Shown: positions 1 to 8,502 of the stretch, piece after piece | How the letters are laid out: every line of letters begins with the position of its first letter | Position numbering within the stretch: position 1 is the stretch's first letter | Assembly (NCBI GenBank): GCA_012514445.1 | Contig: JAAZAI010000515.1 | Location: forward strand, 1-9,470 | From: Lentisphaerota bacterium | GTDB taxonomy: Bacteria > Verrucomicrobiota > Kiritimatiellia > RFP12 > UBA3636 | Direction of reading: 5' to 3' | Length of the DNA: 9,470 nucleotides | Made by a program: the position numbers and the translations under genes | The notes under the pieces: generated by a model | Database searches by the model: none | What the model was told of the DNA's origin: nothing | The model's input: the letters and a program-made list of their open reading frames with translations, nothing else

Positions 1-1850
1 CCGACGCCGTCCTCGATCTTCACGCGCGTGAGGCCCGTGTAGAGGAGCTCGCGGGTGAGCACCGGCGATTCGCCTTCCTCCGGCAGCACGAGCGCGAGAT
101 GCGGAAACTCCGACCCCTGGGACTTGTGCACGGTCATCGCAAACGCCGTCTCGTGCTCCGGAAGCAGATTCACGGGAACGGATCGCGGCGCGCCGTCCCT
201 GCCCGTGAACCAGCCCAACAGCTTGCCCGTCCGCGCGCCCGCCGCGTCCCGCTCGGCGAGCACGACGCCCACGTCGCCATTGAACAGTCCCAGCGCCGGA
301 GTGTTGACCGTGACGAGGATCAGCCGGTGGTCGTAGAACCGCCCGGCGGGATTCAGTCCGCAACGCGCGAGGGTGCGCTCCACGCGCACGTTCATCGCCT
401 CGACCCCGTAAGGCCCGCCGCGCAGCGCGCAGAGGATCCGGAAGCGGCCCGCCAGCGTCAGCGCCGCCGCCGGCTCGGTCGCCTCGAGATAGGAACGCAA
501 GTTCGCTTCGACCCAGTCCGCGAAGTCGCCCGTCTCCGCGAGCGCCTCGCCGCTGGGATGGACTTCCAGGGCGGCGCCGGCGCCCCCCTCCGCGAGCAGC
601 ACGTCCCAGGCGGACGCCGCGTCCGCGTGGATCGCGGCGCTGACCCGGCCGATCGGCGATTCCGCCGGGAAGCGGCGGCTCTCGGTCAGCGTCGTCAGAC
701 AGCCCGCCAGCGGGCCGTCCGCCGCCGCCGCGCGGCAGATGTCGCCGTAGACGCGCCCCGGCTCGACGGACGCGAGCTGGTTGCCGTCGCCCACGAGCAG
801 CAGACGGCACTCGGGCTTGAGCGCGTCGAGGAGCTTCGCCATCAGCGGCAGATCGACCATGCTCGCCTCGTCCACGACGACCAGATCCGCCGCCAGCGGA
901 TTCCCGCGGTCGTGCCGGAAATACGGCGAATCGTAGCGGGTGCCCAGCAGACGGTGGATCGTGGAGGCCTCCTGCGGGATGGCGTCGAGCAGCGCTTCGG
1001 GGATGCCCGCGCCGCGCAGGCTCGCCAGCGCCCCCTGGAGGCTCTCGACGACGCGCTGCGAGGCCTTGCCCGTCGGCGCGGCGATGCGCACGGCGAGCGC
1101 GCCGCCGTTGCGCTGGTGCAGCTCCGCGAGCATCGCGACGATCCGGGCAAGCGCATAGGTCTTGCCCGTGCCCGGACCGCCGCTGAGGATGGCGAGGCCG
1201 CGGGAGACGGCGTTGCGCGCCGCCTGCCGTTGCTGCGCGACGGCCTCCGGATGGCGCGGATCGTCTGGGAAATATTTGAACAATAACGTTTCAAAATACC
1301 GTTCTGTCCGTGGCCGGCAATTCGCAAGAGGGGCGTCATCATCCTGTAGCCGGCCTCGGGGAGGCCGGACCGAACCGGGGTCATCGACCCCGGCTACAGG
1401 TTCTCCCCTCTGTTGGCCATACTGCGAATAGCCCGCCCTCGGCGCGGCCAGCGCCCGTATGCGCTCCTCCACGATGCGCTCGTAGCGCCAGTAGCGACGC
1501 AGATAGAGGCGGCTGCCGTCGAGCACCAGCAGGGTCTCGCGGTCTTCGCCCCCGCCGACGACGCGGCGCGCGGCGGCGCCCTGGAGGTGCTCGCGCCACA
1601 GTTCCCACGTCGGCAGCGGTGCCTCGTCGGCGATCTCGGCCCCGCCGAGATCCCGCCATCGCCGCCCCGCGCAGTCCGCGAGGTCGATGCACGCATGGCC
1701 GTCCTCGACGGCGCGGCTGGCGAGGGCGACGGCAAGCAGCAGCGGCGATTCGGCGCCGTCGACGATCCGGTCGGCCAGCCCCGCCAACTGCACGTCCAGC
1801 GGCCGGAGACAGCCGCGGCGCTGCAGAGCCTTGATTCGATCCATGCTCAT
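1..1850 (-). CDS. recD: RecD, helicase subunit of exonuclease V (3' end outside window)
   Basis: RecD is the 5'-3' SF1B helicase motor of RecBCD, which unwinds DNA from double-strand breaks in the cytoplasm. The frame is open without a stop from the ATG at 1850 to the window edge, giving 616 codons. Residues 1 to about 137 match the RecD N-terminal domain that contacts RecB. The helicase core follows: Walker A GGPGTGKT (224-231), Walker B DEAS (327-330), motif III VGDGNQLASVE (353-363), TVHKSQGSEF (573-582) and motif VI YTGLTR (604-609). E. coli RecD is about 608 residues, so only a short C-terminal tail should be missing. The start overlaps the recB stop as ATGA, with a GGGGGA purine run 6 nt upstream; a second in-frame ATG lies two codons later. 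The linker between the two domains is about 40 residues longer than in E. coli RecD as I recall it, and roughly half of that extra is encoded by the palindromic element at 1343-1400. Identity as RecD1 rather than the longer RecD2 is secure from its length and from its position after recB. Confidence 0.95.
   Translation of the reverse strand, partial: MSMDRIKALQRRGCLRPLDVQLAGLADRIVDGAESPLLLAVALASRAVEDGHACIDLADCAGRRWRDLGGAEIADEAPLPTWELWREHLQGAAARRVVGGGEDRETLLVLDGSRLYLRRYWRYERIVEERIRALAAPRAGYSQYGQQRGEPVAGVDDPGSVRPPRGRLQDDDAPLANCRPRTERYFETLLFKYFPDDPRHPEAVAQQRQAARNAVSRGLAILSGGPGTGKTYALARIVAMLAELHQRNGGALAVRIAAPTGKASQRVVESLQGALASLRGAGIPEALLDAIPQEASTIHRLLGTRYDSPYFRHDRGNPLAADLVVVDEASMVDLPLMAKLLDALKPECRLLLVGDGNQLASVEPGRVYGDICRAAAADGPLAGCLTTLTESRRFPAESPIGRVSAAIHADAASAWDVLLAEGGAGAALEVHPSGEALAETGDFADWVEANLRSYLEATEPAAALTLAGRFRILCALRGGPYGVEAMNVRVERTLARCGLNPAGRFYDHRLILVTVNTPALGLFNGDVGVVLAERDAAGARTGKLLGWFTGRDGAPRSVPVNLLPEHETAFAMTVHKSQGSEFPHLALVLPEEGESPVLTRELLYTGLTRVKIEDGV
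1343..1400. repeat. Palindromic repeat element inside the recD coding sequence
   Basis: The 58-bp unit starts with CCTGTAGCCG and ends with its exact reverse complement CGGCTACAGG. Two hairpins sit between or partly within these ends: CCGGCCTC/GAGGCCGG with a GGG loop (1350-1368) and CCGGGGTC/GACCCCGG with an ATC loop (1375-1393). They are joined by ACCGAA. A weaker outer pair, AGAGGGG (1327-1333) and CCCCTCT (1405-1411), flanks the unit. On the minus strand the unit is translated in frame as RecD residues 151 to about 169, a Gly/Pro/Arg/Asp-rich stretch. The architecture is that of a dispersed palindromic repeat (REP- or MITE-like). Copy number cannot be seen from one window, no target-site duplication is evident, and the exact boundaries are uncertain: the inner 54 bp (1345-1398) would be exactly 18 codons. 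Confidence 0.8.
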
Positions 1851-4800
1851 CCGAAATCCCCCAGTATCCTCGAGAGCTCCTCGACGAGGGCCAGCGGGGG
1901 ACGGTCGGCGTAGACGCCCCCGCCCCTGCCGTCGACGCCGCGCAGGAAGAGGTAGTACACGCCGCCGAAATGGCGGTCGTAGTCATAGCCGGGCAGCGTC
2001 GCCTTCAGATGCTGGTGCACCGCGACCGTGTAGATCAGAAATTGCAGCCAGTAGCCGTGGCCGGACATTTCCTCGCGCACGCCGGCCGCGTCGAAATCCG
2101 CCGGCCTGCCGCCCCGGCGGTTGGACTTCCAGTCGACGATGTAGTAGCGCCCGTCGTGGCGGAAGAGCAGGTCGAGAAAGCCGGTCAGGTACCCGCCGGG
2201 GATGGCCCGGTCCCAGTCGGCCACGGCGTCCGTGAAACTCCGGTAGCGATCCTGGCGCGCGATGGCCGCCTTGAGCGCCGTCGTCCGCCGGTCCGGCAGC
2301 GTCGGGAAGTTGAATTCCCATTCAGAGATACGGTCGGCGTCGGCAACCACCCTGAGCGCGAATCCGCCGCGTGCGCCATTCTCGGAGGGCAGCATGCAGT
2401 CGAGGACGCGGCGAACCATGCCGAACGTCGCCTCGCGGCGCCCTTCGGCTTCATCGGCTTTGGCGAGGAAGCCGTAGGCGTCGAGCTTCTCGGCGACGAC
2501 CTCGCGGAGCGGCCCATCGCCGATGCCGAAGGGTATCTCCTCGAAGATCTCGTGCCAGCACGTGCCCGTCTTGGCTCCGGCGGGAAAGGCGAAGATGCCG
2601 TCGGACGGGGCGTCGTCCGAAGCCGTTGCGGAATCCTCCGCCCCGGTCTCGCCGTCGCGGTTCCTCGCGGCATCGGGCGCCAGCGAGACGGGAGCCGGGC
2701 TCCCGCCCTCGGCGTGCGGCACCAGCGAGGAGAAGCTGCCGTGGCCGCGGGAGCAATCCATCTTCGGCATTTCCGGCAGAGCGTCCACCGAGAACGTCGG
2801 CGGCTGGAAGGCTCGGCCTTCGAGCCCGGCCCGCCGGTCGACCACCGCCACGGCGGCGGGCTCGCCCGTCACGGCGGCGAATGCGGCATCGGCCTTTTCG
2901 GGGGGCTCGATCGCGTCCCCGAGCAGGCGAGTCAACGGCGAGTCGGCGCTGACGAACTGTTCGGGGTGGAGCGAGAAGAGAACGGTGCGGTGGACGGCCC
3001 GCGTCAGGGCGACGTAGATGTGGCGCAGATGCTCGACGCCGACCTCGGCCTTCTCGGGCGCATCGCCGGCGGTCGCGTCGGACGTGATGTGGAGCGCGCC
3101 GGTGACGGGGTCGTGGTATTCGTAGAGGCCGCCTCCGCCCTTGGATTTGAGCATGTAGAGCGTCGGCGCGAAGACGATGGGGAATTCGAGGCCCTTGCTG
3201 GCGAAGACGGTCATGATCCGCACGGCGTCGTCGTCGGACTCCATCCGCAGCACATCGTCATCGCCGAAGGCGTCGGGCGACATCATGTCCTGGATCCAGG
3301 CGAGCGCGGCCTCGGGCGACTTGCGTTCTTTCGCGATCTCGCATTGGATCCGTTCGACGAGGTGCGCGACGTTGGCGAGGCGGCGGAGCCCGTCCGGAAG
3401 CACCGCCAGGCGCGCCCGCAGCCCGAGCGCCTCGGACGCCTGCGCGAACATCGCCGGGAACCCGCGGCGCCGCCACGTCTCGCGCCAGGCTTCGAAGAGA
3501 ACGACCCAGTCCTCGATCGCTCGCGGTGCGTCCTCCGGCGCGGGGAACGGCCGCGCTTCGCCGATGTTGAGGGCGATGACGTCCGCGGCGGACAATCCGA
3601 TCCACGGAGAGAGCAGGATGCCGCGCAGCGAACCGCCGTCCCGAGGCTCGAGCACGGCCTTGAACAGCAGCCAGAGGAGGTACGCCTCCTCGGTTTTCCA
3701 GACGCTGCCCGTTCCCTGGCGGATGCTGGGGATGCCCAGATGGCGCAGTTCGTCCGCGATCCATTCCGCCTCCAGGTGGGTGTGCACGAGCACGGCGATC
3801 TGCCCGGGGCGCACGGGGGCGCCGGCGATGCGCACCGCGGTGTCGCCGAGGATTTCGGCGATGCCGGCCGCCACGATCCGGTAGGTCTCCTGTGCCGTCT
3901 CAGAAGAAGCGCCGGGAACGGGGCCGCGTTTCGCCAGATAAGGAACAAACCAGAGCTTGAGCGGCTGGTCGTCGGGCGCTCCGCCGACGGTCAACGCCTC
4001 GGCGGGTTTCTTGCCATGCGCCTTCAGCGGCTTGTCGTAGGGGATCGCCGGATGTCCGAAAGTGCGCTCCGCGCCATTGCGGGGACGGTCCATGAAGATC
4101 TGGTTGACGGCGGCGATGAGCCGCGACTCCGAGCGGTAGTTCGTGTCGAGCTCGTGGCGCGCCTCGGCCGCGATGCCGCGCGTCGCGTGCACATACGTCT
4201 CGATGTCGCCGTTGCGAAAGCGATAGATGGCCTGCTTGGGGTCGCCGACCAGGAAGCACGGCACGTCGGAGCGGTCGCCGAAGAGGTTGCTGAAGATGCC
4301 CCATTGGATCGGGTCCGTGTCCTGGAACTCGTCGATGAGCGCCGCGTGGAACTCCGTGCGCAGCGCCGCGTGCAACGGGCCCTCGGGGCCGTCTTCGCGA
4401 AGCGCCTGGCGCAAGTTGAGCAGGTAGTCGTCGAAGGTGACGCTGCGCGACGCAGCCCGCCCCGCCCGGTAGTCGCGCGCGATGGCCTCGGCCGCCTGGG
4501 CGAGGGGCCCGGCGTCGTCGAGCACCGCGTCGGGCTTGGCGACGAGGCGTTTCGCGAAGAGCACGAGCTGCGTCAGGCCGAAGCCGGGCTGCGCGGCGCC
4601 GGCCGCGACGACGTTCGCCCGCCACCAGTCGCGGCAGCGCTCGACGATTTCGGCATCGGAGGCCTCGCTGGGCTCGGCGTCGAAGGGCTGACCGGTTTCA
4701 AAGGCGAAGCGGCCGAGCATGCGCTGGCAGAAGCCGTGGATCGTGTAGATGGCCGCGAGGTCGAAGTCCAGCAGCGCCTGGGCCAGGCGGGACACCGCCA

Positions 4801-5113
4801 TCTTGCGGTCGACCGCCTTCGCCTCCGCCAGCGCGGCCATCTCGACGATGCGTTCATCGGGCTTCGGCGTCGCGCCGTTCTGGAAATCGAGCGCTTCGCG
4901 CAGCACCTTCTGCAGGCGCTCCTTCAGCTCCTTCGTGGCGGCCTTGGTGAACGTGACGACGAGGATCTGCTGGACCGCCAGCCCTTCGACCATGACCAGC
5001 CGCAGGTAGAGCGTCTGGATGCTGTACGTCTTGCCCGTGCCCGCGCTGGCGGCGACGAGGTGCATGCCCGGCATCGCGAAGTCCGGCGCGACGATCTGCT
5101 CCGAGAAATTCAT
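1847..5113 (-). CDS. recB: RecB, helicase-nuclease subunit of exonuclease V
   Basis: RecB is the 3'-5' SF1A motor and the only nuclease of RecBCD; after Chi it loads RecA. The protein has 1088 residues, against about 1180 in E. coli. Motifs in order: Walker A ASAGTGKT (22-29), TIHGFCQRM (124-132), DEFQDT (261-266), VGDPKQ (289-294), TNYRS (324-328), motif V SKGLEF (639-644) and motif VI YVALTR (699-704). A low-complexity acidic linker (about 779-846) leads to the nuclease domain. There, His854 in GTCWHEIFE, Asp981 in GFLDLLF, and Asp994 and Lys996 in VDWKSN match E. coli H956, D1067, D1080 and K1082. The spacing of the last three (13 and 2) is identical. Gln1024 and Tyr1028 form the usual QxxxY motif. 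The start is fixed by AAGGAGG 6 nt upstream and by the ATGA overlap with recC. One oddity is Phe637, where motif V usually has His. AddA is excluded by the RecC and RecD partners. Confidence 0.97.
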   Translation of the reverse strand: MNFSEQIVAPDFAMPGMHLVAASAGTGKTYSIQTLYLRLVMVEGLAVQQILVVTFTKAATKELKERLQKVLREALDFQNGATPKPDERIVEMAALAEAKAVDRKMAVSRLAQALLDFDLAAIYTIHGFCQRMLGRFAFETGQPFDAEPSEASDAEIVERCRDWWRANVVAAGAAQPGFGLTQLVLFAKRLVAKPDAVLDDAGPLAQAAEAIARDYRAGRAASRSVTFDDYLLNLRQALREDGPEGPLHAALRTEFHAALIDEFQDTDPIQWGIFSNLFGDRSDVPCFLVGDPKQAIYRFRNGDIETYVHATRGIAAEARHELDTNYRSESRLIAAVNQIFMDRPRNGAERTFGHPAIPYDKPLKAHGKKPAEALTVGGAPDDQPLKLWFVPYLAKRGPVPGASSETAQETYRIVAAGIAEILGDTAVRIAGAPVRPGQIAVLVHTHLEAEWIADELRHLGIPSIRQGTGSVWKTEEAYLLWLLFKAVLEPRDGGSLRGILLSPWIGLSAADVIALNIGEARPFPAPEDAPRAIEDWVVLFEAWRETWRRRGFPAMFAQASEALGLRARLAVLPDGLRRLANVAHLVERIQCEIAKERKSPEAALAWIQDMMSPDAFGDDDVLRMESDDDAVRIMTVFASKGLEFPIVFAPTLYMLKSKGGGGLYEYHDPVTGALHITSDATAGDAPEKAEVGVEHLRHIYVALTRAVHRTVLFSLHPEQFVSADSPLTRLLGDAIEPPEKADAAFAAVTGEPAAVAVVDRRAGLEGRAFQPPTFSVDALPEMPKMDCSRGHGSFSSLVPHAEGGSPAPVSLAPDAARNRDGETGAEDSATASDDAPSDGIFAFPAGAKTGTCWHEIFEEIPFGIGDGPLREVVAEKLDAYGFLAKADEAEGRREATFGMVRRVLDCMLPSENGARGGFALRVVADADRISEWEFNFPTLPDRRTTALKAAIARQDRYRSFTDAVADWDRAIPGGYLTGFLDLLFRHDGRYYIVDWKSNRRGGRPADFDAAGVREEMSGHGYWLQFLIYTVAVHQHLKATLPGYDYDRHFGGVYYLFLRGVDGRGGGVYADRPPLALVEELSRILGDFG

Positions 5114-8100
5114 GCGGCGCCTCCTTCTCCGCCCGCCTGGGCATCGAGGAGCGGCGTCCAGAACGTCGTCGCCACGCGGTCGAAATCGGGATGGGCCATC
5201 GGCCCCGCGTCGCCCCAGACGGCCTTGAGGTAGCGGTCTCCGCCTTCAGCTCCGACGAAGGCCGCCCACGCTTTGGCGGCGGCAGCTCGACCGTCCGCCT
5301 CCGTGGGCATGACGGGCGCGGCGGGCATTTCGCCCTTCTTCGGCTTCTTCGGCGGCTTGGGGCGCATCGCCTTCGCATACGCCAGCGAACTCGCCGGGGC
5401 GAAGGGCAGTGCATGCGCCTGGCCTTCGTCGTAGAGCGCGAGCAACTCGCCGAGGATTCGCAATGCCGTGGCGGCGTCCAGCGGCGGCATGACCACCTCC
5501 TCCATTTTTCCGCCGTTCTTGCCGATCAGGACGCTCGTGAAGCGGAGTCCCGCCGCATGGCCCGCGAGATGGGAGATCCATGCCTGCGCCATCCGCTTGG
5601 GCTTGAGTGTGGCGAAATGGAAATGAATGGCGAAGTCCCGCCCGTTGCAATGCAGCAGTGAAATGCCCCCCGAGACTTCATGTCGGCCGACGGCGACGCG
5701 GACGGGCGTCCGCTCGATGTCGCGAAGCTGGCGGAGCAGCACCAGGTACGGAAGCCCCACCGCCTTCGATGCTGCCCCGAGCTGTCCTTGCAAAACGTCG
5801 AAATGACGGCGCGCCTCCGCGATGCCGGCAAGCCCCAGCGGAATCATCGTCCGCTCCTGGAGTTCGATGAAGACGGCGTCGCCCGGCTCCGCGCCATCCG
5901 CGTCCAGCAGAGCGCGGATCAGGGATTGGTTGACCTGATACTCCTCGAGCTTGTCCAGCACGAAGCATTCGCTGTCGGCGAGACGATCCTTCGTCGGATC
6001 GTCGAGGCGCGCCTGCAGAATCTGCGTGTAGAAGCTCTGCGCGGGATTGGCGAAGAACCACGCCAGATCCTCAAGCGTGAGCTGTCGCGCTTCGTCGTCG
6101 AGCGCGACCGGCGTCGGCGGCGCGGTCGCCTCGCGAGGCGCTTCGGACGTCGCGCCCGTGCGCGACTTGGCTGCGAGCGCGGCCGCGGCGGCGTAGTCCG
6201 CCTTGGAAAAGGAGCGCAGCGCGCCGGCCCCGGAGAAATAGTCGGGATGGAAGGCGTGCAGGCGATGCTCCGTCGTCTCGACGCGATCGCCGAGATGCTG
6301 CAGGAGCTCCGTGACGGCCGGCGACGGCGGAATCCTGGCGTTGTCCGCGATGTTGCGGCCGGTGTAGGTGATGACGAGGCGGTCGCGCGCGCACATCAGG
6401 GCTTCGAGGAAGGCCAGCCGGTCCTCGCGCCGCAGCGAACGGTCGCCGGGGCGCGGATGGCGCCCGAGCAAGTCGAAGTCCGCGCGATTGTCCGGACGTG
6501 GGAAGACGCCTTCGTTGAGGCCCATCATCACGAGCAGCCGGCGGGGCGTGGGCTGCAGCGTCTGAAGCGGCGCGAAGAGCACGGCGTTCGCAGCGCAGTT
6601 GCCGGCCGCCGCCATGCCGCCGAGCTCCGCCTCCACCGCCGCCGCGATCACGTCGCCGGGTATCGTCGGATCGCCCGCGATCGCCGCCGCATCGCCCGCC
6701 GTGCGGATGGCGCGGCGGATTTCGGCGATCGCCTGGAAGGAGCTTTCCGTCGAACGGAAGAACGTGTCGAGCAGCGCCGTCAGCCGGTCGCGCCAGGCGG
6801 AGGCCCGGCGCGGGCGCAACAGCGCTTCGGCCGTCTCGCAGAGGTCGTCGAAGAACTGGCCCAGGACGCCGACGTGCAGCGCCGCGTCGCCCTCGACCGC
6901 GTCGGCGGCGAGCAGGCGCCCCAGCGCCCCGGCGTCGATCAGCGCGCCATCGTCGTCGCCCGCATCGCCGCGACCGTGCGCCCAGCCGGCGAGCAGGCGG
7001 TCGAGTCCGCGCCGCCACGTCACCGTGTCCGGCGCGCCGTCCCGCCCGAGCAGCCGCGTCACGTGGTCGCCATCGGCGCCCCAGCGCACGCCCGCCTCGG
7101 CGACGCGGCGGCGCAGGGCCTGCGCATCGGCGATCGAGAGGCCGTAAGCTTCGCGCACGGGATCGAGCTCCAGCAGCGCCATGATCTCGGGCGCGGTCAT
7201 GCGGCTTTCGGCGAGGTGGAGCAGGCGGATGAACGCCGCGCCGACGGCGCCGGCGCCGATGGCGGGGCGGCGGCTCATGACGCAGGGCGGGATCGCGCCC
7301 GGATCGCCGACGCGGAAGACGGATTCGATGAAGGGCGCGTACGTCTCGAAGTCCGCCACGAGCACCTGCACGTCGCGCGGCTCGCTCTCGGGGTGCGCCT
7401 CGAACCAGGCGAGGATCAGATCGCGCGCCACCTGCGCCTCCCGCATCGCCCCGTGGCAGGCGTGGAGCTGGATCGACTCGTCGCGGAGCGCGGGATCCTC
7501 GGCGCGGGCGTCCTGGTCGCGAATGCCGCGCTGGACCTGCCGCAGGAGGGTGGCGTCGTCATCGTCGCCCCAGGCATCCTCGTTCACCTGGCCCTCGACC
7601 CAGTCGACGACATCGGCCAAGAACGCCTGCGCGCCACGTCCGAAGCCGTTGAGGAGCGGATGCGGCGGCTCCATCCAGATCGGCGCCTCGCCGCTGCGGG
7701 CGAGCTCGCGCAGATAGCCCTTCACGGTGGGGTCGTCTATCCAGAACGCCCGCGAGGGGTTGAAGCAGTAGAGGGAGACGGGAAGGAGCTTCGCGATCTC
7801 GGCGAAGAAATCGAGATACGCCTTCGGCATGGCGGATACGTGGAAGACCGAAAGGCGGCGGTATCGCCGGTCGATCCCGCTGGCGCGGAGGAGGCCGGCG
7901 CACTTGATCTCGAGGAACTCGTCCACATACGAGCGAGGATGCTCGGCGAGCAGCGCGCGCCACAGGTCGGCCTGCCACGCGAGGTCCGGGTCGCCGTCGC
8001 CGCAGGGACGGCCCGCCCGCCAGGCGGCGAGCATGTCGGGGCGGTAGTTCTGGTAGTCGTCGAAGAGCTGCGCCAGCTTGCCGGCGAGGCCCCAGCGGCG

Positions 8101-8502
8101 GCGGTCCGCGGCCTGGGCGTTGTCGCCGACGTAGCGGGCGAGCGGGGCGAAGCGGGCCGGGTCCGCCTGGAGCAGGCCGTAGACGCGCCATTGGAGCACG
8201 CCCTTCGAGTAGGGGTGGCTGGACGGATCGCGGCGGCCGAGCGGCGTGCCTTCGACGGCCTTGGCGAGCCAGTCGTTGACGAATGGATGGAGCGGGACGA
8301 ACTCGCAGTTGGCGAGCAGCGGGCGCGCCCGCCCGCCGGCGGGGCGGTCGAGCAGGTAGCGCTGCTTCAGCCAGCCTTCGATCACGGCGCCGCCCACGAC
8401 GACGCCCTCGACCGCGAAGGGGTCTGCGACCGCCGCCGGCTGGGCGAACATCGTCTCGGCCAGCTTCTCCAGGCAGTCGCTCCAGTGGATCGTCAACGGC
8501 AT
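5110..8502 (-). CDS. recC: RecC, Chi-recognition subunit of exonuclease V
   Basis: RecC is the scaffold of RecBCD. It splits the duplex and scans the 3' strand for Chi, using a helicase-like fold that has lost ATPase activity. The protein has 1130 residues, close to E. coli RecC at about 1122. Family landmarks include the N-terminal IHWSD and DPF stretch, LFDDYQNYRPD (146-156), HACH (347-350) followed by a VLVADFETYAPFI segment, GLNEGVFPRPDN (from 661), GDRSLRR (from 686) and DLAWFFANPAQSFY in the C-terminal third. No Walker A motif is present, as expected. The C-terminus carries a Lys/Pro-rich segment (about 1046-1069). The ATG at 8502 gives an N-terminus that aligns with E. coli RecC almost from residue 1. 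It lies inside the end of the cupin gene (10-nt overlap) and has no clear Shine-Dalgarno sequence, so translation is probably coupled. The stop overlaps recB as ATGA. Confidence 0.96.
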   Translation of the reverse strand: MPLTIHWSDCLEKLAETMFAQPAAVADPFAVEGVVVGGAVIEGWLKQRYLLDRPAGGRARPLLANCEFVPLHPFVNDWLAKAVEGTPLGRRDPSSHPYSKGVLQWRVYGLLQADPARFAPLARYVGDNAQAADRRRWGLAGKLAQLFDDYQNYRPDMLAAWRAGRPCGDGDPDLAWQADLWRALLAEHPRSYVDEFLEIKCAGLLRASGIDRRYRRLSVFHVSAMPKAYLDFFAEIAKLLPVSLYCFNPSRAFWIDDPTVKGYLRELARSGEAPIWMEPPHPLLNGFGRGAQAFLADVVDWVEGQVNEDAWGDDDDATLLRQVQRGIRDQDARAEDPALRDESIQLHACHGAMREAQVARDLILAWFEAHPESEPRDVQVLVADFETYAPFIESVFRVGDPGAIPPCVMSRRPAIGAGAVGAAFIRLLHLAESRMTAPEIMALLELDPVREAYGLSIADAQALRRRVAEAGVRWGADGDHVTRLLGRDGAPDTVTWRRGLDRLLAGWAHGRGDAGDDDGALIDAGALGRLLAADAVEGDAALHVGVLGQFFDDLCETAEALLRPRRASAWRDRLTALLDTFFRSTESSFQAIAEIRRAIRTAGDAAAIAGDPTIPGDVIAAAVEAELGGMAAAGNCAANAVLFAPLQTLQPTPRRLLVMMGLNEGVFPRPDNRADFDLLGRHPRPGDRSLRREDRLAFLEALMCARDRLVITYTGRNIADNARIPPSPAVTELLQHLGDRVETTEHRLHAFHPDYFSGAGALRSFSKADYAAAAALAAKSRTGATSEAPREATAPPTPVALDDEARQLTLEDLAWFFANPAQSFYTQILQARLDDPTKDRLADSECFVLDKLEEYQVNQSLIRALLDADGAEPGDAVFIELQERTMIPLGLAGIAEARRHFDVLQGQLGAASKAVGLPYLVLLRQLRDIERTPVRVAVGRHEVSGGISLLHCNGRDFAIHFHFATLKPKRMAQAWISHLAGHAAGLRFTSVLIGKNGGKMEEVVMPPLDAATALRILGELLALYDEGQAHALPFAPASSLAYAKAMRPKPPKKPKKGEMPAAPVMPTEADGRAAAAKAWAAFVGAEGGDRYLKAVWGDAGPMAHPDFDRVATTFWTPLLDAQAGGEGGAA
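5120..5126 (-). promoter_or_regulatory. Ribosome binding site of recB
   Basis: The minus strand reads AAGGAGG, ending 6 nt before the recB ATG at 5113. It lies inside the last codons of recC. It is the only strong Shine-Dalgarno sequence in the operon; the cupin, recC and recD starts have weak ones or none. This suggests recB can recruit ribosomes independently as well as by ATGA coupling. Confidence 0.8.

Noticed and set aside
99..1286. A 395-codon + strand frame opposite recD
   Set aside because: It is Arg/Ala/Gln/Val-rich and lies opposite intact RecD helicase motifs.
1970..5233. A 1087-codon open frame on the + strand opposite recB
   Set aside because: It mirrors recB almost end to end. 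Its product is Arg/Gly/Val/His-rich with no family motifs, while the minus strand has every RecB motif. Long antisense frames are expected in GC-rich genes.
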